NCBI RefSeq assembly: GCF_030463565.1
Contig: NC_134652.1
Span: forward strand, 7,095,897-7,159,896
Reading direction: 5' to 3'
Length of the DNA: 64,000 bases
From: Pelecanus crispus
Lineage: Eukaryota; Chordata; Aves; Pelecaniformes; Pelecanidae
The notes under the pieces were generated by a model that saw only the letters and a list, made by a program, of their open reading frames with translations, was not told the DNA's origin and ran no database searches. Positions 1-13,900 of this stretch are shown one piece after another (position 1 is the stretch's first letter; each line of letters starts with the position of its first letter). A program made the translations under genes and the position numbers.

Positions 1-352
1 TAGAGCCTGCCACCACAGCATGTAAGCATCCTGCCAACATGTTTATTCACTGCTGTAATGAACACATGCAGGATTAGAAAGTTTGTTTAACTATTACTGG
101 AAACCATTTTCCATCACAGTCCTTTCAGCTGTTTTACAAATACTGCAGGAGGAAATTCTGCCTTTGGGCTCATACGCTTGGAATGCGTAATGGTGGTGCA
201 GGGAGACTTAGCAGTGCCGAGCTGTAACCCCGGGGAGCTCCTCATGCAAGTGCACCGTAGGTCACCATGAGAGTAACATACAGGAGCATTAAGTGTCATG
301 AGCAACGTCAAGGGAAGTAAGACTCACAGTTTATCCTGGTTCTTTTGTCAAA

Positions 353-360
353 TGACGTCA
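353..360. promoter_or_regulatory. Perfect CRE palindrome (TGACGTCA)
   Basis: The sequence holds the full 8-bp cAMP-response element that CREB/ATF factors bind. It is in AT-rich, CpG-poor DNA with no visible promoter, so it may be a distal element or chance. An 8-mer is expected about once per 65 kb in random DNA, and CpG depletion makes it rarer in vertebrates. Confidence 0.3.
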
Positions 361-3300
361 TGTAACGTGCTTCAGATTACGTTTGCCTGTGCTGTGGCAC
401 AACTACGTTATAGTTGCCAGCACCAAAATAGGAATGTGTGGACATAGGTGAGTTGGTATGGTCACACCGTAAATCAGAGGCAGAGGAGGAACTAGAACTC
501 AGTGATGCAAACAGCCAGTTTCTCAGCTCTATCAAATACGTATCCTGTCATTTTGTAGCCATATATTGTTTCTTAGTGTAGTCAAGCATAAACTATTCAA
601 GGCAGGGATTCCCTATGCATGTAATTGTAACATTGTAATTATGTAACAAGAGTGATGTGTCTAATTGTTACTGAAAAAAACCCCGCATAATAATGATGAT
701 TGCTATGATTTCTGCCTTCCCCAGTAGTGCATATTTTCCTTGAAGTCATCAGGGACTTGTTGCTAGGTAGTTAATATTTAAGGTACCTTAAATATTTTAA
801 TGTGTCTATGCCTGCTGTTTCTAGGCAGCAATATTTGTTTATGATATTGTTATACAACCCTTTCTACCTTATATCCTTTATTCAATGTAATCTAATATAT
901 CCATAGTTAAATTTCAGTCCTGATTATTTTTTTTTTCCCACAGAGTAGCATATTGAAGTAACTACTGTTGAGAATGATAAAATATCTCTGATGTAGAAGA
1001 TTTATTCTTTGTCAGGATGCACTGCTAACATTTTTTTTTTCTTTGTACAATCTTCAAAACTGAATAAAATACTTAAATAAGGCCATTTAAGCATTGATAG
1101 TGCTTCTGTGCACTTTCAGCACCTATTGCAGATGCTTACATGTTTCAAAAGTACAAAATTCCAAAGTTTTAAAGTAAATCATATGATTTCAGTATTTTGG
1201 GTGGAGAGAAGCCCAATTTGGATTGAATTACAGTTACCTTCATCTTTGTCCTCATGCTTCCAGGCACATTCTGTCTTAAGAGTTGGCTTTATATCTGGTA
1301 TGCAGGCATGCAGAAATTTTGATGAACATTTGAATTTAATGGCTGAGGATGAAGATCACCTTTAATTGGAGAGATAAATTAGAGTTGGGCTCCCAACTTT
1401 TTTTGACCAAGCTCTCTAAAGTGTTAAGAGAAATCTTCATGTGCAAATCTGCTCTATCTCACTCTTTCCTAAGAGATAATAGGCCAAGAGAAAGAAAGAG
1501 GTTTCATGGTAGCTGGAAAAAGCAGTTGAGGAGAGCGGGAATGGAGATGAGACAAGAGCTCATCAGAAATGATGACACTGAGGGAAGGTCCTGGGGACCA
1601 AGTAGTCACCAACACCTACTGAAATGCTTAGCTAGGGGTATGTGTTATCATTAAACCTTTGGAAGTGAAAAATCTCCATATTTTTGGCTGCTGGGCAACA
1701 CTGCTTTAGGTTTTTCTTGGTTTAATCTCAATTTTATTTAAATAAAATAGAAAAACTTGCACTGGCTTAAATGTTACAGCTCTTACTAACAGATTTTACA
1801 CTCTGAGCTGTGCACTTGGAGAGGCAAGAGAGACTTACTGAGTCCACCTATTGTTTGCCACAGATCTATATGGGCTGCAGAAAACATACGTCATCTGCCT
1901 GCCAACCGCTGTGGGAAACGCACGAGAGAATTATTCCAGACATTGCTCATTTCTGCAAATGGAAGGAGCTGAGCTTTCCTGACAAGACAGAAATGGATGG
2001 GAACTCAAAGTTCACCAAATGATGAAAAGCAATAAAACAGGGCTTCAACTAATCCATGTAGGCGATTTTGCAAATCTCATCTGTTCGTTGTCAGGTGCTG
2101 CAGAGATACAGTAAAGCCAGGCAAAGTTCCACACCCCTTTGTGGCTAAATTCAGTTTGTTTCTTTTACTGTTTTAAAACTAAGACAACCCCCATTTTTTA
2201 AAATCAATTTTGTGTTTGTGAAGGCAGCTGAATGGCCCTGCAGACAGATCCTCCAGCCACTGAGTAGATACAATAGAAGTAGTAACACTTCAGAGTTCAT
2301 TACATTTTTCTTGCCTTGCTCACTTCATTACTAGAAAAGGTACCACGTCTCATTAGAAGATACTTATTTTTGTCTGTTCAGTCTCCAGCCTTTTGACCAC
2401 CACTTCCAACAATGTTATCAATTAGTGCAAATTCTAACAGTGCTTTCTGTATTTGTTGTGGAACATGGCACAGAATACTGCGCAGTCCTTGTATAGATGT
2501 CAAATGTAAAGGACCAGAGATGAACTCCATATCCCGTGTTTAACTCTGAAACGTGAAGCATGTCTTTACAGATCGATGCCCTTTGGCATTCTTTTCTGAA
2601 ATAAGCGTGGCAAATGCACTTTTCTTCTTATAATCTGAAATTTAACCTGTGACCCTCTACTTCTGTTTGCCCTACAGTTTGCTAGTGCAGGGGCATATGG
2701 ATACTGAAGGCTGGATCTCTTCCTTCCTTTCGTGCAGATTCCCAGCTTCTGAAGACGGCAGTGAAAATCCTGGTAGGCAACAACTGAACTATCCTCCAGT
2801 TTTTACCCTCTTTATTTTTTAAAGTTGCCTATTTATAAATTCTGGAAAGGTATTTGACTGAGAATTGGTACATTCCACTGCTTTGTAACCAGCTTCTTGC
2901 CTCTCTTAAAATAACTCTTGCTTTGGATTACATTGGCTAGCATATGATTACATTTGTATCTAGTATTACAAAAACTGGACAGACCGTTCACATTCACACA
3001 GTGGTTCACGGGAGTGTAGACTGATACCCTATACAATACTATGAATGCATTGTTTGTGTAGAGCTAGGAAATCCGAATTATCCAGTATAAAAGGCCCTTT
3101 CTTTGTGCAGCAAGGCTAACGTATCTTAGTGTCATCCATTTGTCTTTTAAGCAAAAGCTTTGCTTCAAGAGAAAAATAGTTTAAACAGACTAGTTCATTT
3201 GGCTCTCCTGTGTACCATTATGAGATACTCCTACCCACATAAATACAAGGTGAAAGTGCCAATAGGATCATTGCATCTATTGCTAAAATGCTTGTCTTCA

Positions 3301-4227
3301 TATTTCATTAACGACAATATTATATATCTGAGAAATTTGGATTTTGAGTCTTAATATTTACATTAAGGTTCCAGGAAATCATACTTTGTATGGTTAACTT
3401 GTGGCTTCAACCTGCATTCTACAGCCAGCACTACTGAGCTCAGATTAGCTTCTTCTAAAGGCGTCCTACACCCAAGTGGCCCCAAGAGGGCTGGATTTGT
3501 TTCGGTCAGAAAAGCTGTTACTGATCAATGCTAGGTTTTGTAACAAAACCAAAGATTGATCCCATATTAAATGTTTACAGCTAATGATTTAGATTTTAGT
3601 TTCCTAAGACACCTGCATTTCATTACTTGGACACAAGAGGACCAAAAGCACAGAAGTTACTGCCTATAACTAGTCCTTTAGTCTAAGCCCATTTTACTCT
3701 CATGTTTGTGTACATCTTATTTAAGTTCATGATGCAGTAGCGTCTTTTATTTGGTTACCTTCATATTTAAAAAGATCAATACATGCACATCTAAGGAGGG
3801 AGACTGAAAACCTAGCAAATTAAAATCTTCTCATAAGCATACCTTGATTAACTTTCATCCTCTTCAGCAGCTATATGCCAGCCACCAGAAGCTTTTTGTA
3901 TTATTATTTCGAAAAAAGTGCCACGTGATGTCCTCGCTGAGAATACCGATACTGAGACTGGGGCTTCCCTAGGCTGGCTTACATTGCTGCCAGTGCAGGG
4001 GGATGACTTGCCTCTGCAAACCGTGCTGTGTTGCCTTCCTGCCTTCTGGGTGGAGTTTCGCTTGGACTCCGTTCCTTCCCCAACTTGTCTGCAAGCACAG
4101 CTGAGCTAACACGAAGTTGGAAGTAACACATCCCAGATAAAGGGCTTGTACCTCCCACCGGAGGAGGAGCTGGACAGCAGAGAGTGCCACAGTTCTGTCT
4201 TAGCATGCTCTCGGGGGCAATGTCACC

Positions 4228-4255
4228 ATAGAATCATAGAATGCTTTGGGTTGGA
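4228..4255 (-). repeat. CR1 LINE 3'-end remnant
   Basis: Read on the minus strand, this short stretch carries the CR1 3' terminus: a segment resembling TCCAACCCAAAGCATTCTAT followed by the repeated ATTCTATGATTCTATG octamer tail. About 28 bp are recognisable and no upstream CR1 sequence can be followed, so this is either an extremely 5'-truncated insertion or an old decayed copy. Confidence 0.7.
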
Positions 4256-6002
4256 ATCTGCTGCCCCTTCCTCGTGCTACGGTATGATTTGGCCATGTGT
4301 AAAGAGTCAAAATGCGGTACTTATAGGAAACACAATGCCTCGCTGCTGTGATAGTTTAAATATAGAGAACAGGCCACTACTGGCATTTAAAATATCACTA
4401 GCTGGACAAGATAGTGCAATCAGAAAATAGCCTAAGCTTTTACTGTGGTTCTGTGGACAGGCTTTTCATATCCCTCTTGCTACTTTTAAATGAGTTGAAA
4501 ACAGTGTCTTTCACTAACTTAGGGATTATTTACTTCTTGAATAAATTAAATGTTTGCCATTGACTCAAAATGAATACAGGCAGCTTTATTTGAAAATCTT
4601 TGGGGTATTTTCATTTTTTAAAATGGCTACTGCAACTGCAGTGTGTGTCTATTTGAACACCTTGTATTCCACAGCACATTTGCTGTTTGTTGCACATCTG
4701 TTTTTGAGAAGCGGGGCGATGTCGTGTCATTCTTATTGCTAGTATTAAAACCTTAATTACTTTCTGCCGGAGTTTCAAAGCAAAGTTTCCACAGTTAGTT
4801 ACCCAGGGTCAAGCCACAGGCCAGCTAGTACTGTGCTGCAGAAATGGAAGTTAATGAAGGATCTTTTTCCTCTCCTCTGCCAGCTACCCCTATATCATTG
4901 GTACCAACACAAGCAAGCAGGCTCTGCGGAGAGTAGGTCAGAAGCTTAGAGGGAACAGGTGGAAATCTTCATCTGCTTCCTCTGCTACTCCCTCCTCCCA
5001 GCCCATATGCAGAATTTGTAGCCATGCCGATGTGTCAAGACATATATGCTGGACTGGGTGTAGTTTAATCTTGAGCAACACAGGAAACAAAGAGAGACTA
5101 TGACTCAGAGCAACAGTCTTCCAGCTAAGCAGCTCCAGGGCAGCCAAATGTACCTTCCCTTATTAGGCCAGATCATGAAACCTTGCTTCATTTTGAGTGG
5201 TACCTAATTCTGCAGTAGTATCACTGACTTTTATAATCAACTTTTAAAGCACCACTTAGCAAAATTTAACTCTACCTCCAGCTTTGCTTCTTTAAAAAAA
5301 AAAAATTGTAATTAAATTCGACTCCACCTACTCTGACCAACACTGCATAGTATAACATGAATCAGGCTCCATTAGCAGCAGATGACATGTTTTAAAAGGA
5401 TAGCACCTGTTTAACTTCCTGTAAATGGTATGTTTTTATGACTGTAATCTGAATTTCCATGTTACCATCTCAGCTAATGAGGTGTTTTTGATACGAGTTA
5501 CTTTAGTGGGCTACAAAGAGAAACCAAAAAGAGATAGGGCCTCACACCTCCCACAGACCTTGCTTATAGCTTAAGAACCCATAGTAAGATTTTCCTCAAT
5601 TTAAGTATTTTTGTTGCATGTCAGAGATGTGTGTCCTCAACTGAAATGTCATCCTGCAGGAGGAATGTGTCACTGAAGTGAGTTCATAAAAGAATTATGC
5701 AGGCAGATGAACTTTCACACCTCTTCTGCTGGAATGCCTACAATGCTGCTCCAAAAAGCTAGAGTAGCCAAATGGTTGCAAGACATTGTGTATTCTTACA
5801 TGGTGTTGTTGACTATCAAAATGAAACTAAAAGCAGCATCAACCTTCTACCTACAACTAAGCAGACAGTTCACAATCCAATTTTTATTTCAAAACACTTT
5901 TTTCTTATCTCATGATTCAGAGTATAATTCAAGAATTCATCAATTGCCTTGAGCAGCTATATTAAAGTTTTCCGCATGTACTGTAATCAGGTAAAAAAAA
6001 GA

Positions 6003-6008
6003 TTTATT
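6003..6008 (-). terminator. BAG3: Candidate distal BAG3 polyadenylation signal
   Basis: AATAAA is present on the minus strand, and the transcript strand continues directly into a T-rich run, which suits a downstream element. No stronger signal is visible beyond it for several hundred bases. The use of this signal is inferred. Confidence 0.4.
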
Positions 6009-6968
6009 CATTTTACAACTGCAAGTCAAACGTAACTTCTGGAGTTTGGTTAGGACTCCTCGCACTTGTTCTGCACTGGTCTGACTGCTGCTTTCATTTT
6101 ACATGGATGTAGCTGAAGTATGTTTTATGTCCCTTGCTTAAGTGTAAGTTGCTAATCACTTAGAACAACCACGAAGTATTGCTTGAACTGTTCACAAAAT
6201 GAGAGGACTACCTCTTAATCATGTTTGCTCTATGAATACAAAGTGTGTTTGGCTGGAAATTCAGAAGTAGTTGTTAATAAAAGGCTAATGACTTTGCAGA
6301 ACAAGTTAAGATACTGTAAATTTCTGTAAGACAACAGCAGCAGATAGGTATTTCTCACCGTTATAAACATTTCTGTTAAATGGTGACTCCCAGGGCAGAA
6401 GGATAAAAAAAAAAAAAAGGAAATGCTAAGCCAAATTCTTTCCTCAATCCACATACGTGACATAGCAATGACGTTAAAAGGGAGCAAGTAAATGGAGAAA
6501 GGCACATTTTGGTCTTCATGAGAAAGCAGCTGTCAGCCTTCAACTACAATGGTGTACTAAAAGAAATCTCTATGTTTAGAACAGTGTATTCAAAACAGAT
6601 TACTGCCCTTGCATTTCCAGCTTATAAAATCACAAGACTAAATCAGGCTTCTATATTATTTTATTTCCCTCTTAAAATATAGCATCGAAGTCCTGCACAC
6701 ATATAAATATCCCTACAGTTTCTTACACACTTTCTATCCATCATTACTTAAAGTGCCCAACTGTGAACATTAAAAATAAAAACATAACTGTTAAGAGTGG
6801 CTACACTTATAGAAGGACCAGTATTCCAACAATGCAGGCCATTGATTTTACAAAAATCACCTGCAAAAGAATACACCCTAAACAACACGCATCAATATTA
6901 ACCCTGAAGTTAATTTGGGTTGGGGTTTTTTTTCCACTCAGCTGATCTAAAGTGATTAATGTACAGGG

Positions 6969-6974
6969 TTTATT
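6969..6974 (-). terminator. BAG3: Candidate proximal BAG3 polyadenylation signal
   Basis: AATAAA is present on the minus strand about 220 bases past the stop codon. It would give a short 3'UTR. A third AATAAA occurs at 6665-6660. Confidence 0.35.
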
Positions 6975-7189
6975 TTTGAAACATGTCTTTTACATAGTGT
7001 AAGAATAAAGGATAAATGCATTACTTTCTTTCTAACTCCCTCCTTCCCCCACAAAGTGTTTACTGTGTCCCAAGCTGCTATGTTGATTAAAAACCAGTTG
7101 AAAAGAGCTCTGGAAATGCATGCAACTTAAAATTTACTTAAACACACTTTAAGTTATAAAGTCTGAGAGATTTTAATTTTGGCATGGGG

Positions 7190-7963
7190 CTACGGTTCAG
7201 TTGGATTATTAGATGTGTTTGTCGTCGTGGCAAGATTGGTAAACACTTCTTCCTTGGTTTCAGGCTGATGTCCTTCCATTTTGGTTTCATCTTTAGCATC
7301 TTTATTACTGGTATCTCCCTTGCTCTTGACTACCACAGGTTCAGTCTCCATGATTTCCTGTGGTGGTTTAGGCTCTGGCAAATTTGGCTGAAGTCCATCA
7401 ACTTGAACTGGTTCCGGGACATCTTCTGCTTTCTGTTCAAGTCTTTCCAAAATGTTCTGGACCTTCCTTACACCATCTCTCCTGGCCTGACGCACATCCG
7501 CACGACCCTCAGGGTCCACTGAGTCTAGGGCTAGCAACTCTTTGGTCAAATACTCTTCAATCATCAAGTATTTTTTGTCAGTTTTCTTGCCTTCAAAGGA
7601 GTCGACTGCCTGCTCAAGCATTTGTACTTTCTCCAGAATTGCCTCCACTTTCAAAACACCAGGATGCTTTTGAGGTTCTCCTGTTTCCATTGTCTTCTGT
7701 GTCGCCGCTTCTTCAGGAGGAGGCCTTTCCTGTGGGGGGACAATCTTAGCTGGGCAGGGAACTTTTTTATCAGCTTTCTCTGCCATGGCTGGAGGCTTCT
7801 GGGGGGATAGTTTAGGATCCGGTTCTTGGTGGGTGACCTGAATTGGGATATATGATGACGGCACCTCAGTTTCGGGTGGTGGGACTGCCTTGTTTTCAGG
7901 TTTCATTTCAGGTGGTGGGGATGGTCTTGGTGGCTCTTGAGGTGGGACTTGTTGCTGAGAAAC
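7190..7963 (-). CDS. BAG3: BAG3 terminal coding exon 4 (BAG domain)
   Basis: The exon has 257 codons plus stop, residues 304-560. The first 19 codons ([12 protein letters not shown] onward) precede the first internal Met of the exon. It contains the IPIQV motif, the proline-rich region and the complete BAG domain, which binds the HSP70 ATPase domain. The tail is acidic/Thr-Asn-rich and ends NNPTEP. Confidence 0.97.
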   Translation of the reverse strand, partial: VSQQQVPPQEPPRPSPPPEMKPENKAVPPPETEVPSSYIPIQVTHQEPDPKLSPQKPPAMAEKADKKVPCPAKIVPPQERPPPEEAATQKTMETGEPQKHPGVLKVEAILEKVQMLEQAVDSFEGKKTDKKYLMIEEYLTKELLALDSVDPEGRADVRQARRDGVRKVQNILERLEQKAEDVPEPVQVDGLQPNLPEPKPPQEIMETEPVVVKSKGDTSNKDAKDETKMEGHQPETKEEVFTNLATTTNTSNNPTEP

Positions 7964-10900
7964 CTGGTGAGCAAGGCAAGTTTGTGTTGAGATACAATGA
8001 ACAATGCTCCTTATTTCCTTCTAAAGAACAAATAATCGAACATCCAATTTGCTCTACTTCTAGAATTGCCATTTTTGCACACACCAGATGATTAACCTTT
8101 CCTATACATTGCTGAATTTTACTGTTTCAAAATAAAAAAAAGCACTGTGCTGAAGAGTTCAGTTACTGTTGTCAAGCTATTGCAGATTACAAGCACCAAT
8201 CTACTCTCAAAGACATTAAACTTCAACCCACCAAATCCTGCCCACACTCACTAAAATCAGCCCTACGAGCAGCTTCCTAAGATAGGATCTCAGAGCAAAG
8301 CCCTCACCTGACTTAAGTCAGTCAGATTTGTTGCAGCTGACCGCAGCACGGTCAAGATTTCCTCCTCAGTGTGTCACTAGCTGAGAGGTGGTGTTTCTCA
8401 AAAAGCTAACTACTTTGCTGAGTTTGAATCACGTTTTGGCCGCATCCCTTTCCTGTTTTCAGGACATTCCTTTTTTTGCTGGTGCTTCTTTTTACTGATC
8501 TTACCTTTAGAGTATTTACATGCAGGGCTACTATGTCAATCTTATTACACTGTAGCGATTAGAGACAATCCCTGGGATTACTGTAGATCTAACAGTCATC
8601 AAATCAGAAATCTCTTGAAATTGAGAGTAGTTTTGAAATCTTAGCAGAAAACTGGAATTCGTGAGATCTGTATTTTCCTTCCCCTGCCACCTTCTTCACT
8701 TATTTGTGCACATATACAGTGATTTTGGAAAGGTACTAGATCCAGCTCTCATGGATTTAGATGGTTGAAGTAAAATACCTAAATTTATATTTAAACCAAA
8801 TCAGTAACGGCCTGCACTGACAATCTGTTACTGCTTTATCTATTAAATGTAAAATGGTTACATTTGGTTAGGGAGCTCAAATTCTCACCCATAAAAATAA
8901 ATTAGCATTATAACCTAGAATATGCCATTAAATCTGAAGTCTTCATTGTTTTGTCCTAGCACCTGGGTTTTCAAAAATATTAACCTAATTCTGCTCCTGT
9001 CATTTTCAATGTGAAATCTCTCCAGAGAGGGAAACCAAGGCTTTTTTTATACATACCCCCTTCCACACACTCACAGCTGTCAAATTCCCAGTAGTCTTTA
9101 ACTGTAGTTTTAGTAAGGATTTTAACATGGAAAAAATGTTCAATGAGCAACATGTTCTATGAGCAAGAGCATGCTTCATGTAGGAAGAATAAAAAGCTCT
9201 AAGACTTTCTTGATAACTAAAATTACTTTGTGCATCTGATGCTATCCTAAATGGTTCTGAGACATCAACAAGGTGTATTTACATAGATGCCACAAATCCT
9301 GCAGACCCGATTTTCTTCTCACAAACATAACGCAACATCAGTGACCTCAGTGTAATTACACCAAATTATACCGTGATGAGAGGAAAAATCAAATCGTGTG
9401 TTAAGTCATATTTCAGTGATCCAAAGACTCCACAATCCTGACAGATGGAACGGGCAGCTTGCTGCCGGTATATTATCAGAGTATCTCCCCATTTGTTTAA
9501 ATACAGAAATGGAGACTGCTTTATGTGCTTTCATGGACCTGTTAGCATGAGCCAATTTTTCAGCTCTAGCCACACTGCACAAAATACCTGGCAGGCAATT
9601 CCCTTCCCCATTCTACGTACCTGGGGTCTGTCTACAACTGTCTGCACTCTGATGGGAGCTGGGGGCTGTATCTGGGTGGTAACTCTGGCCGGTGAACTCT
9701 CGCGGCTCGAGGAGCCTCTCTGAGACACCCTGAACGGAGACTGTGCTCGCGTTGTCTTAGGCTCCCTCTCCTCGGGTTGAATTTTGTGAAACACTGGTTG
9801 GTGGGCTTGGTATTCGCTCTGCTGGGCAGGGTAGTGTGTCTTCTGTGCCTGATGGTAGACTTGCGTCGGTTGCCGTTGGATATTTTCGTGGATCACGGGA
9901 ATTGGAATATAACCGCGAGGAAGCTGATGGCTTCCTGCGTTGGGTCTGCCAGAGGACTGAGGGGAAACCGTTGGAGAATCAGAAGCTCCAGGAGATTGAG
10001 GCTGCCATGAAAACAAAATCCATTATTAAACTTTAACAATTTTTGTGCTCCAGTACTTTTCATTTCCAAAGAGAAAAGGAGACGGTCATAGAAGCTGAAC
10101 GTGTTTCCGGCATGCAAGGGATCCACTTCCGTGTTTTTGGCCAAGGGCCTCACTTAGACAAACCACAGAAGTTGTGAGAGCGCATCATTTTAACAAGTAG
10201 AAACCTGAGCTACAGCATTCCCAGCCCTCAAATGAGCAGGGAGTGGGTGCTCCGTCAGAATGTTTGCTGCTTTTGCATGGCTGCTCCTGTCTAAACCTGT
10301 TAAATTTGAGGCAAACTAAAGTTAAGCAAACAAATTACATGCTGCAGACAAAAACAAACCCTTAACAGAGGCACACAACATTTAGACTTCTGATCCCCAC
10401 TGTCAGATTTTCTTTGTTTTGGTTTGTTTTCTTTTTTAAAGCATGTAATTTCCTAGCAGGCTATAGCAATGCACATACAGCTAAAGCCTCCTTTTACCCC
10501 CAAGGCCTTCTAACACCTTGGCCCCTTGGCACGAGCAGTGAGAGCTGCACTAGCTCAGACGTGCTGTTAGCAGGAGCAAGCACCAGGCTCGCTGTGGAAT
10601 CCTGCTCCCAGTGCGTTCCAGGTTGTGGGGCTGCAGTTTGGGGAAAGGGCTGCTGCTCTGCTCACAGCTCGCTCCCTCCCTCCTGCTATGCCAATCCATC
10701 ACCTCACCTACTTTGCACCAACTCCAGCAGCTGTCAGGCTATTCTCTGACCAGTTTCGCTCACTAAGTAAGAGGAGGAAAAAAAAATTACTTCCCTATGG
10801 GTTTGTTATACAGCTCAGTGAAAGGCCAGGTCAGACTGGAGCAGGACAACACAGCCAGAGGCAAGAGAAGGGCTGGCAAGGCAGGAGAAGGGGAACAAGA

Positions 10901-13900
10901 CCCCTCTTTTGGTGCTGGTGAACTGCTCAGCTCAGCTGCCCACGGAACAGCAACCTTAACCATGAAACAGCAATCTTCAACAAATAAATCAATAAATGCT
11001 GTTTTTTATTATGGTACCCAGCACTGCCACTACCGGTGGCCTTGTCAACATGGGGTTTAAAGCACAATCACAGGCTCTGGTCGGCTGATAGCCACGCTGC
11101 GCTGCCTGAGTTCCTAACAGCGAGTTCTGAGGTCCTCAGCAGTTATCTCAGAGGACTTTGGTAGGAGGCACAGAAGGCATGTTCCTGAAGCCACTCTGCA
11201 TACAAGATAAAGCGTATTCCCAACTGTACAGTGCCAGGAGAAGGAAAAGCCAAGCCTCTTGTCCCAGCACTGCGTGGACAAGGCATTGTTACTCAAGACA
11301 GCTGAGAAACCTGCTAACAGAATTTTAATTACATTGTTCAGACTCCGAACAGGTTTCAGAGCCACCACTGCAGAATTACAGACCTGATGATATACTGTCA
11401 GCTTGGTGAAGGCTGAATTTCCTGCTCACCTTACTTTGAATAAAAATGAGGTTGATATTTCCATGTATTACAAGAATACCAATTCTGCTCGTTCTTTAGA
11501 GAGAACAGGCAAACCAAAATCCTACCACCTTCCGGAATGCAAAGCAAGCAGGGTGACTTTTTGTTTTAGAAGTAGTTTGGAAGCATTTTAAGATGCCACT
11601 AAATGACAAAAATACTTTGTAATTAATTTTTAAAGCTGTATATATGTAAATCTATACACTTAATAGAACTGAAGTATTAAATTGGAAAGCAAGGATCACA
11701 GCAGTACAACTTCTAAAATGGCCTGGGTTGTTAGCCAACTGGCCACTTTGGTTTCTTTCTCTCTTTGTTCTCTGTAGTTTCTGACTCATGGTGCAGAACA
11801 CAAGAGACTTGCCTGTATCCTCTGCTTGTGGGGGAACCGGTATAAACCCTAAAACGATCCTCCCCTGCTGCAGGACCTGCACGGCTCAGAGGCTCCCTTC
11901 TTGCAGAAGCCATTTACATGCATTTGTTTCTGCAGAATCATTCCAGAACGAAAGCGGGCAATGCTAGAAAAACCTTACATATTTACGTTGCCGTGACTCT
12001 GCACTTTTGCATTTTAATACTCTGGAAGTATTGGGAAAATGTAATCCAGTGGCAAGTTTGGCTTTCTGAAGGATAAACTACCCGCGTGACATTCAGGTCG
12101 TAAATGCTGCAAAGACCAATGCAAACACACCACAGCAATACCGACAAGTTACCTCGGGTCCGTGTGTGGCCGGCACTTGGGCTGCTGCAGCTGCCGTTGT
12201 CTGTCCGCTCTGTTTATCTGTCTGAGAAGCCTCCGCCGGTCCCCGTGGAGGGGACTCGGGGCCAGCATAGGCCCCCCTTAGAGGTGGCTGCGCCTGCACC
12301 GTGGTAGGCACCGCTTCTGTCTTGTATCGCTGCACCCCAGGCTGCGGAGCAGAAAAGCACGGGTGCTGCCGTCTGCCATCGATGCCCTCGTGGATGACGG
12401 GAATAGGGATATAGCCAGCCCGGAGCTTGGGGTATCCCATGTTTCCTTCTCTGGCCGGTGGCTGCTTGGGGCTATCACGAGATGGACCATTTGCTGACGA
12501 CTGGCCTTCCTAGAAGTTAAAAACATCACACAGCGCTTGCTGGTAACTCGGCTCAATACACCTGGTGAGAAAAAGCTGCCCTAAAGGTCTGTCCTAAAAG
12601 CAGTGTCAGCTGCGTATGAGAAGTTCAGACCCCCCTGGGTCTGTGCAGGGCAGCTAACAGCGGGTGCTAACGCTCCAGATCTGCAGGCAAGGGAGGACAG
12701 TAAGCTGAAAAATCTGCTTATGTATGAGTCTTTCACCCCCACTTCTCGTAAATACCAACTCAGCCTTTAAAATACCTGCCTAATTACAACAGGATTTCTT
12801 ACTTAGCATACATTACTCGCCTTCAGCCACCAGCCCACCCCCTTCAGAAGAGCTCCTCCAAACAAGTGCCTGTGGGACCGGAGACATTTCTTAGCACCTC
12901 TCAGAACCCACCCAGGGCTATAGAACATCTGACAAGGAAGCCTAATCCCATCAGAAACACAGTGTTTGCTGGTGGTGTTCTTCCCACTGGCTATCTAAAG
13001 AGTTACTAATGCTGCACACCGAATATATTCACTTTCAGCCATGGGAGGATCCAGTTCAGTAAATATTGAAGGAGAGGAGAGAGGAAGACAGGGTAGCGTA
13101 ACGAAGAGGAAAAGCAAGATAAAATAAATCCCTGCGTTGCCTGAGTATGCTCACTGGACAATGTCAAAGCTCTGGCAAGGGTGGAAGTGGTTTGTACTAG
13201 GAGCCCTCACAAGTCCTCTAGTAAGTTCTTCCTGCATCGGTCATTCTATTTTGAGGCCCTGCGAGGGCCAAGTTCCAGATGTATCTCTAAGTCAGATCAT
13301 ATAACAAGCACCTCTGTCATTCAGAGGGTAATGTCATTATTCAGTAAGAGGAGAATTTAATAAGGGGACATATGGTGCAAGTGTTGGAAACCCTATTTTT
13401 AAAGAGGTGTTTAAGCTGCAGAAATATTTAATGTCGCTTCTGTACACATGAATATACTAATTCATTAAGAATTACCTATTTTACCAAGCAGATTTTCAGT
13501 GTTCTTCCTATACAACAGTATCCCCTTAACAAGTAATTTCTGAGAATTCCTATAAGCAAGGAAACCGCAGAGAATAAAGACTATTTAGATAAGCTAATAA
13601 AATAAAGATAACAAGTACTGAAAAGAACAAGTTCAAAGTCAGAGCCCTGATGTCGCATTTCCTTTTACGCATTTAAAAAAAAAAAACCCTCCACAAACAA
13701 AGGAACAATTCTGACAGAGGCATAGAGGAGAGCCAGGCCTAGAAAGTTCGCACAGAGAAGTAATTTGCAGTTGGCTTTCCAGTTGCAGAACAAGGATGAT
13801 TTCACGCCAAGGTCTGCACCGGGATCCACTGCCGACAGATGACTCATTTGCAATTCACGCTACCGGGAAACCACATTGCTCTGCAGGTTGCCTAGGGGCT

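Larger units (their letters stand above)
1..5990. other. Intergenic DNA downstream of BAG3
   Basis: No exon-like ORF with splice sites, RNA gene or long repeat was recognised here. The ORFs present are short and show no family resemblance. The stretch is AT-rich with short homopolymer runs (for example T8-T9 near 927 and 1030). Two items stand out and are listed separately: a perfect cAMP-response palindrome at 353-360 and a CR1 3'-tail remnant near 4228. In mammals the next gene beyond BAG3 is INPP5F, transcribed in the same direction. No INPP5F exon was recognised, so it probably lies outside the window. Confidence 0.6.
5990..7189 (-). other. BAG3: BAG3 3' untranslated region (inferred)
   Basis: The sequence follows the BAG3 stop codon (7192-7190) on the minus strand. 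AATAAA signals on that strand lie at 6974-6969, 6665-6660 and 6008-6003. The last is followed by a run of T on the transcript strand, so it is a good distal end and gives a 3'UTR of about 1.2 kb; the proximal one would give about 220 bases. Which is used cannot be decided from sequence. Confidence 0.5.

Noticed and set aside
7184-8091. Plus-strand ORFs opposite BAG3 exon 4
   Set aside because: They are antisense shadows of the BAG3 coding exon and have no family resemblance.
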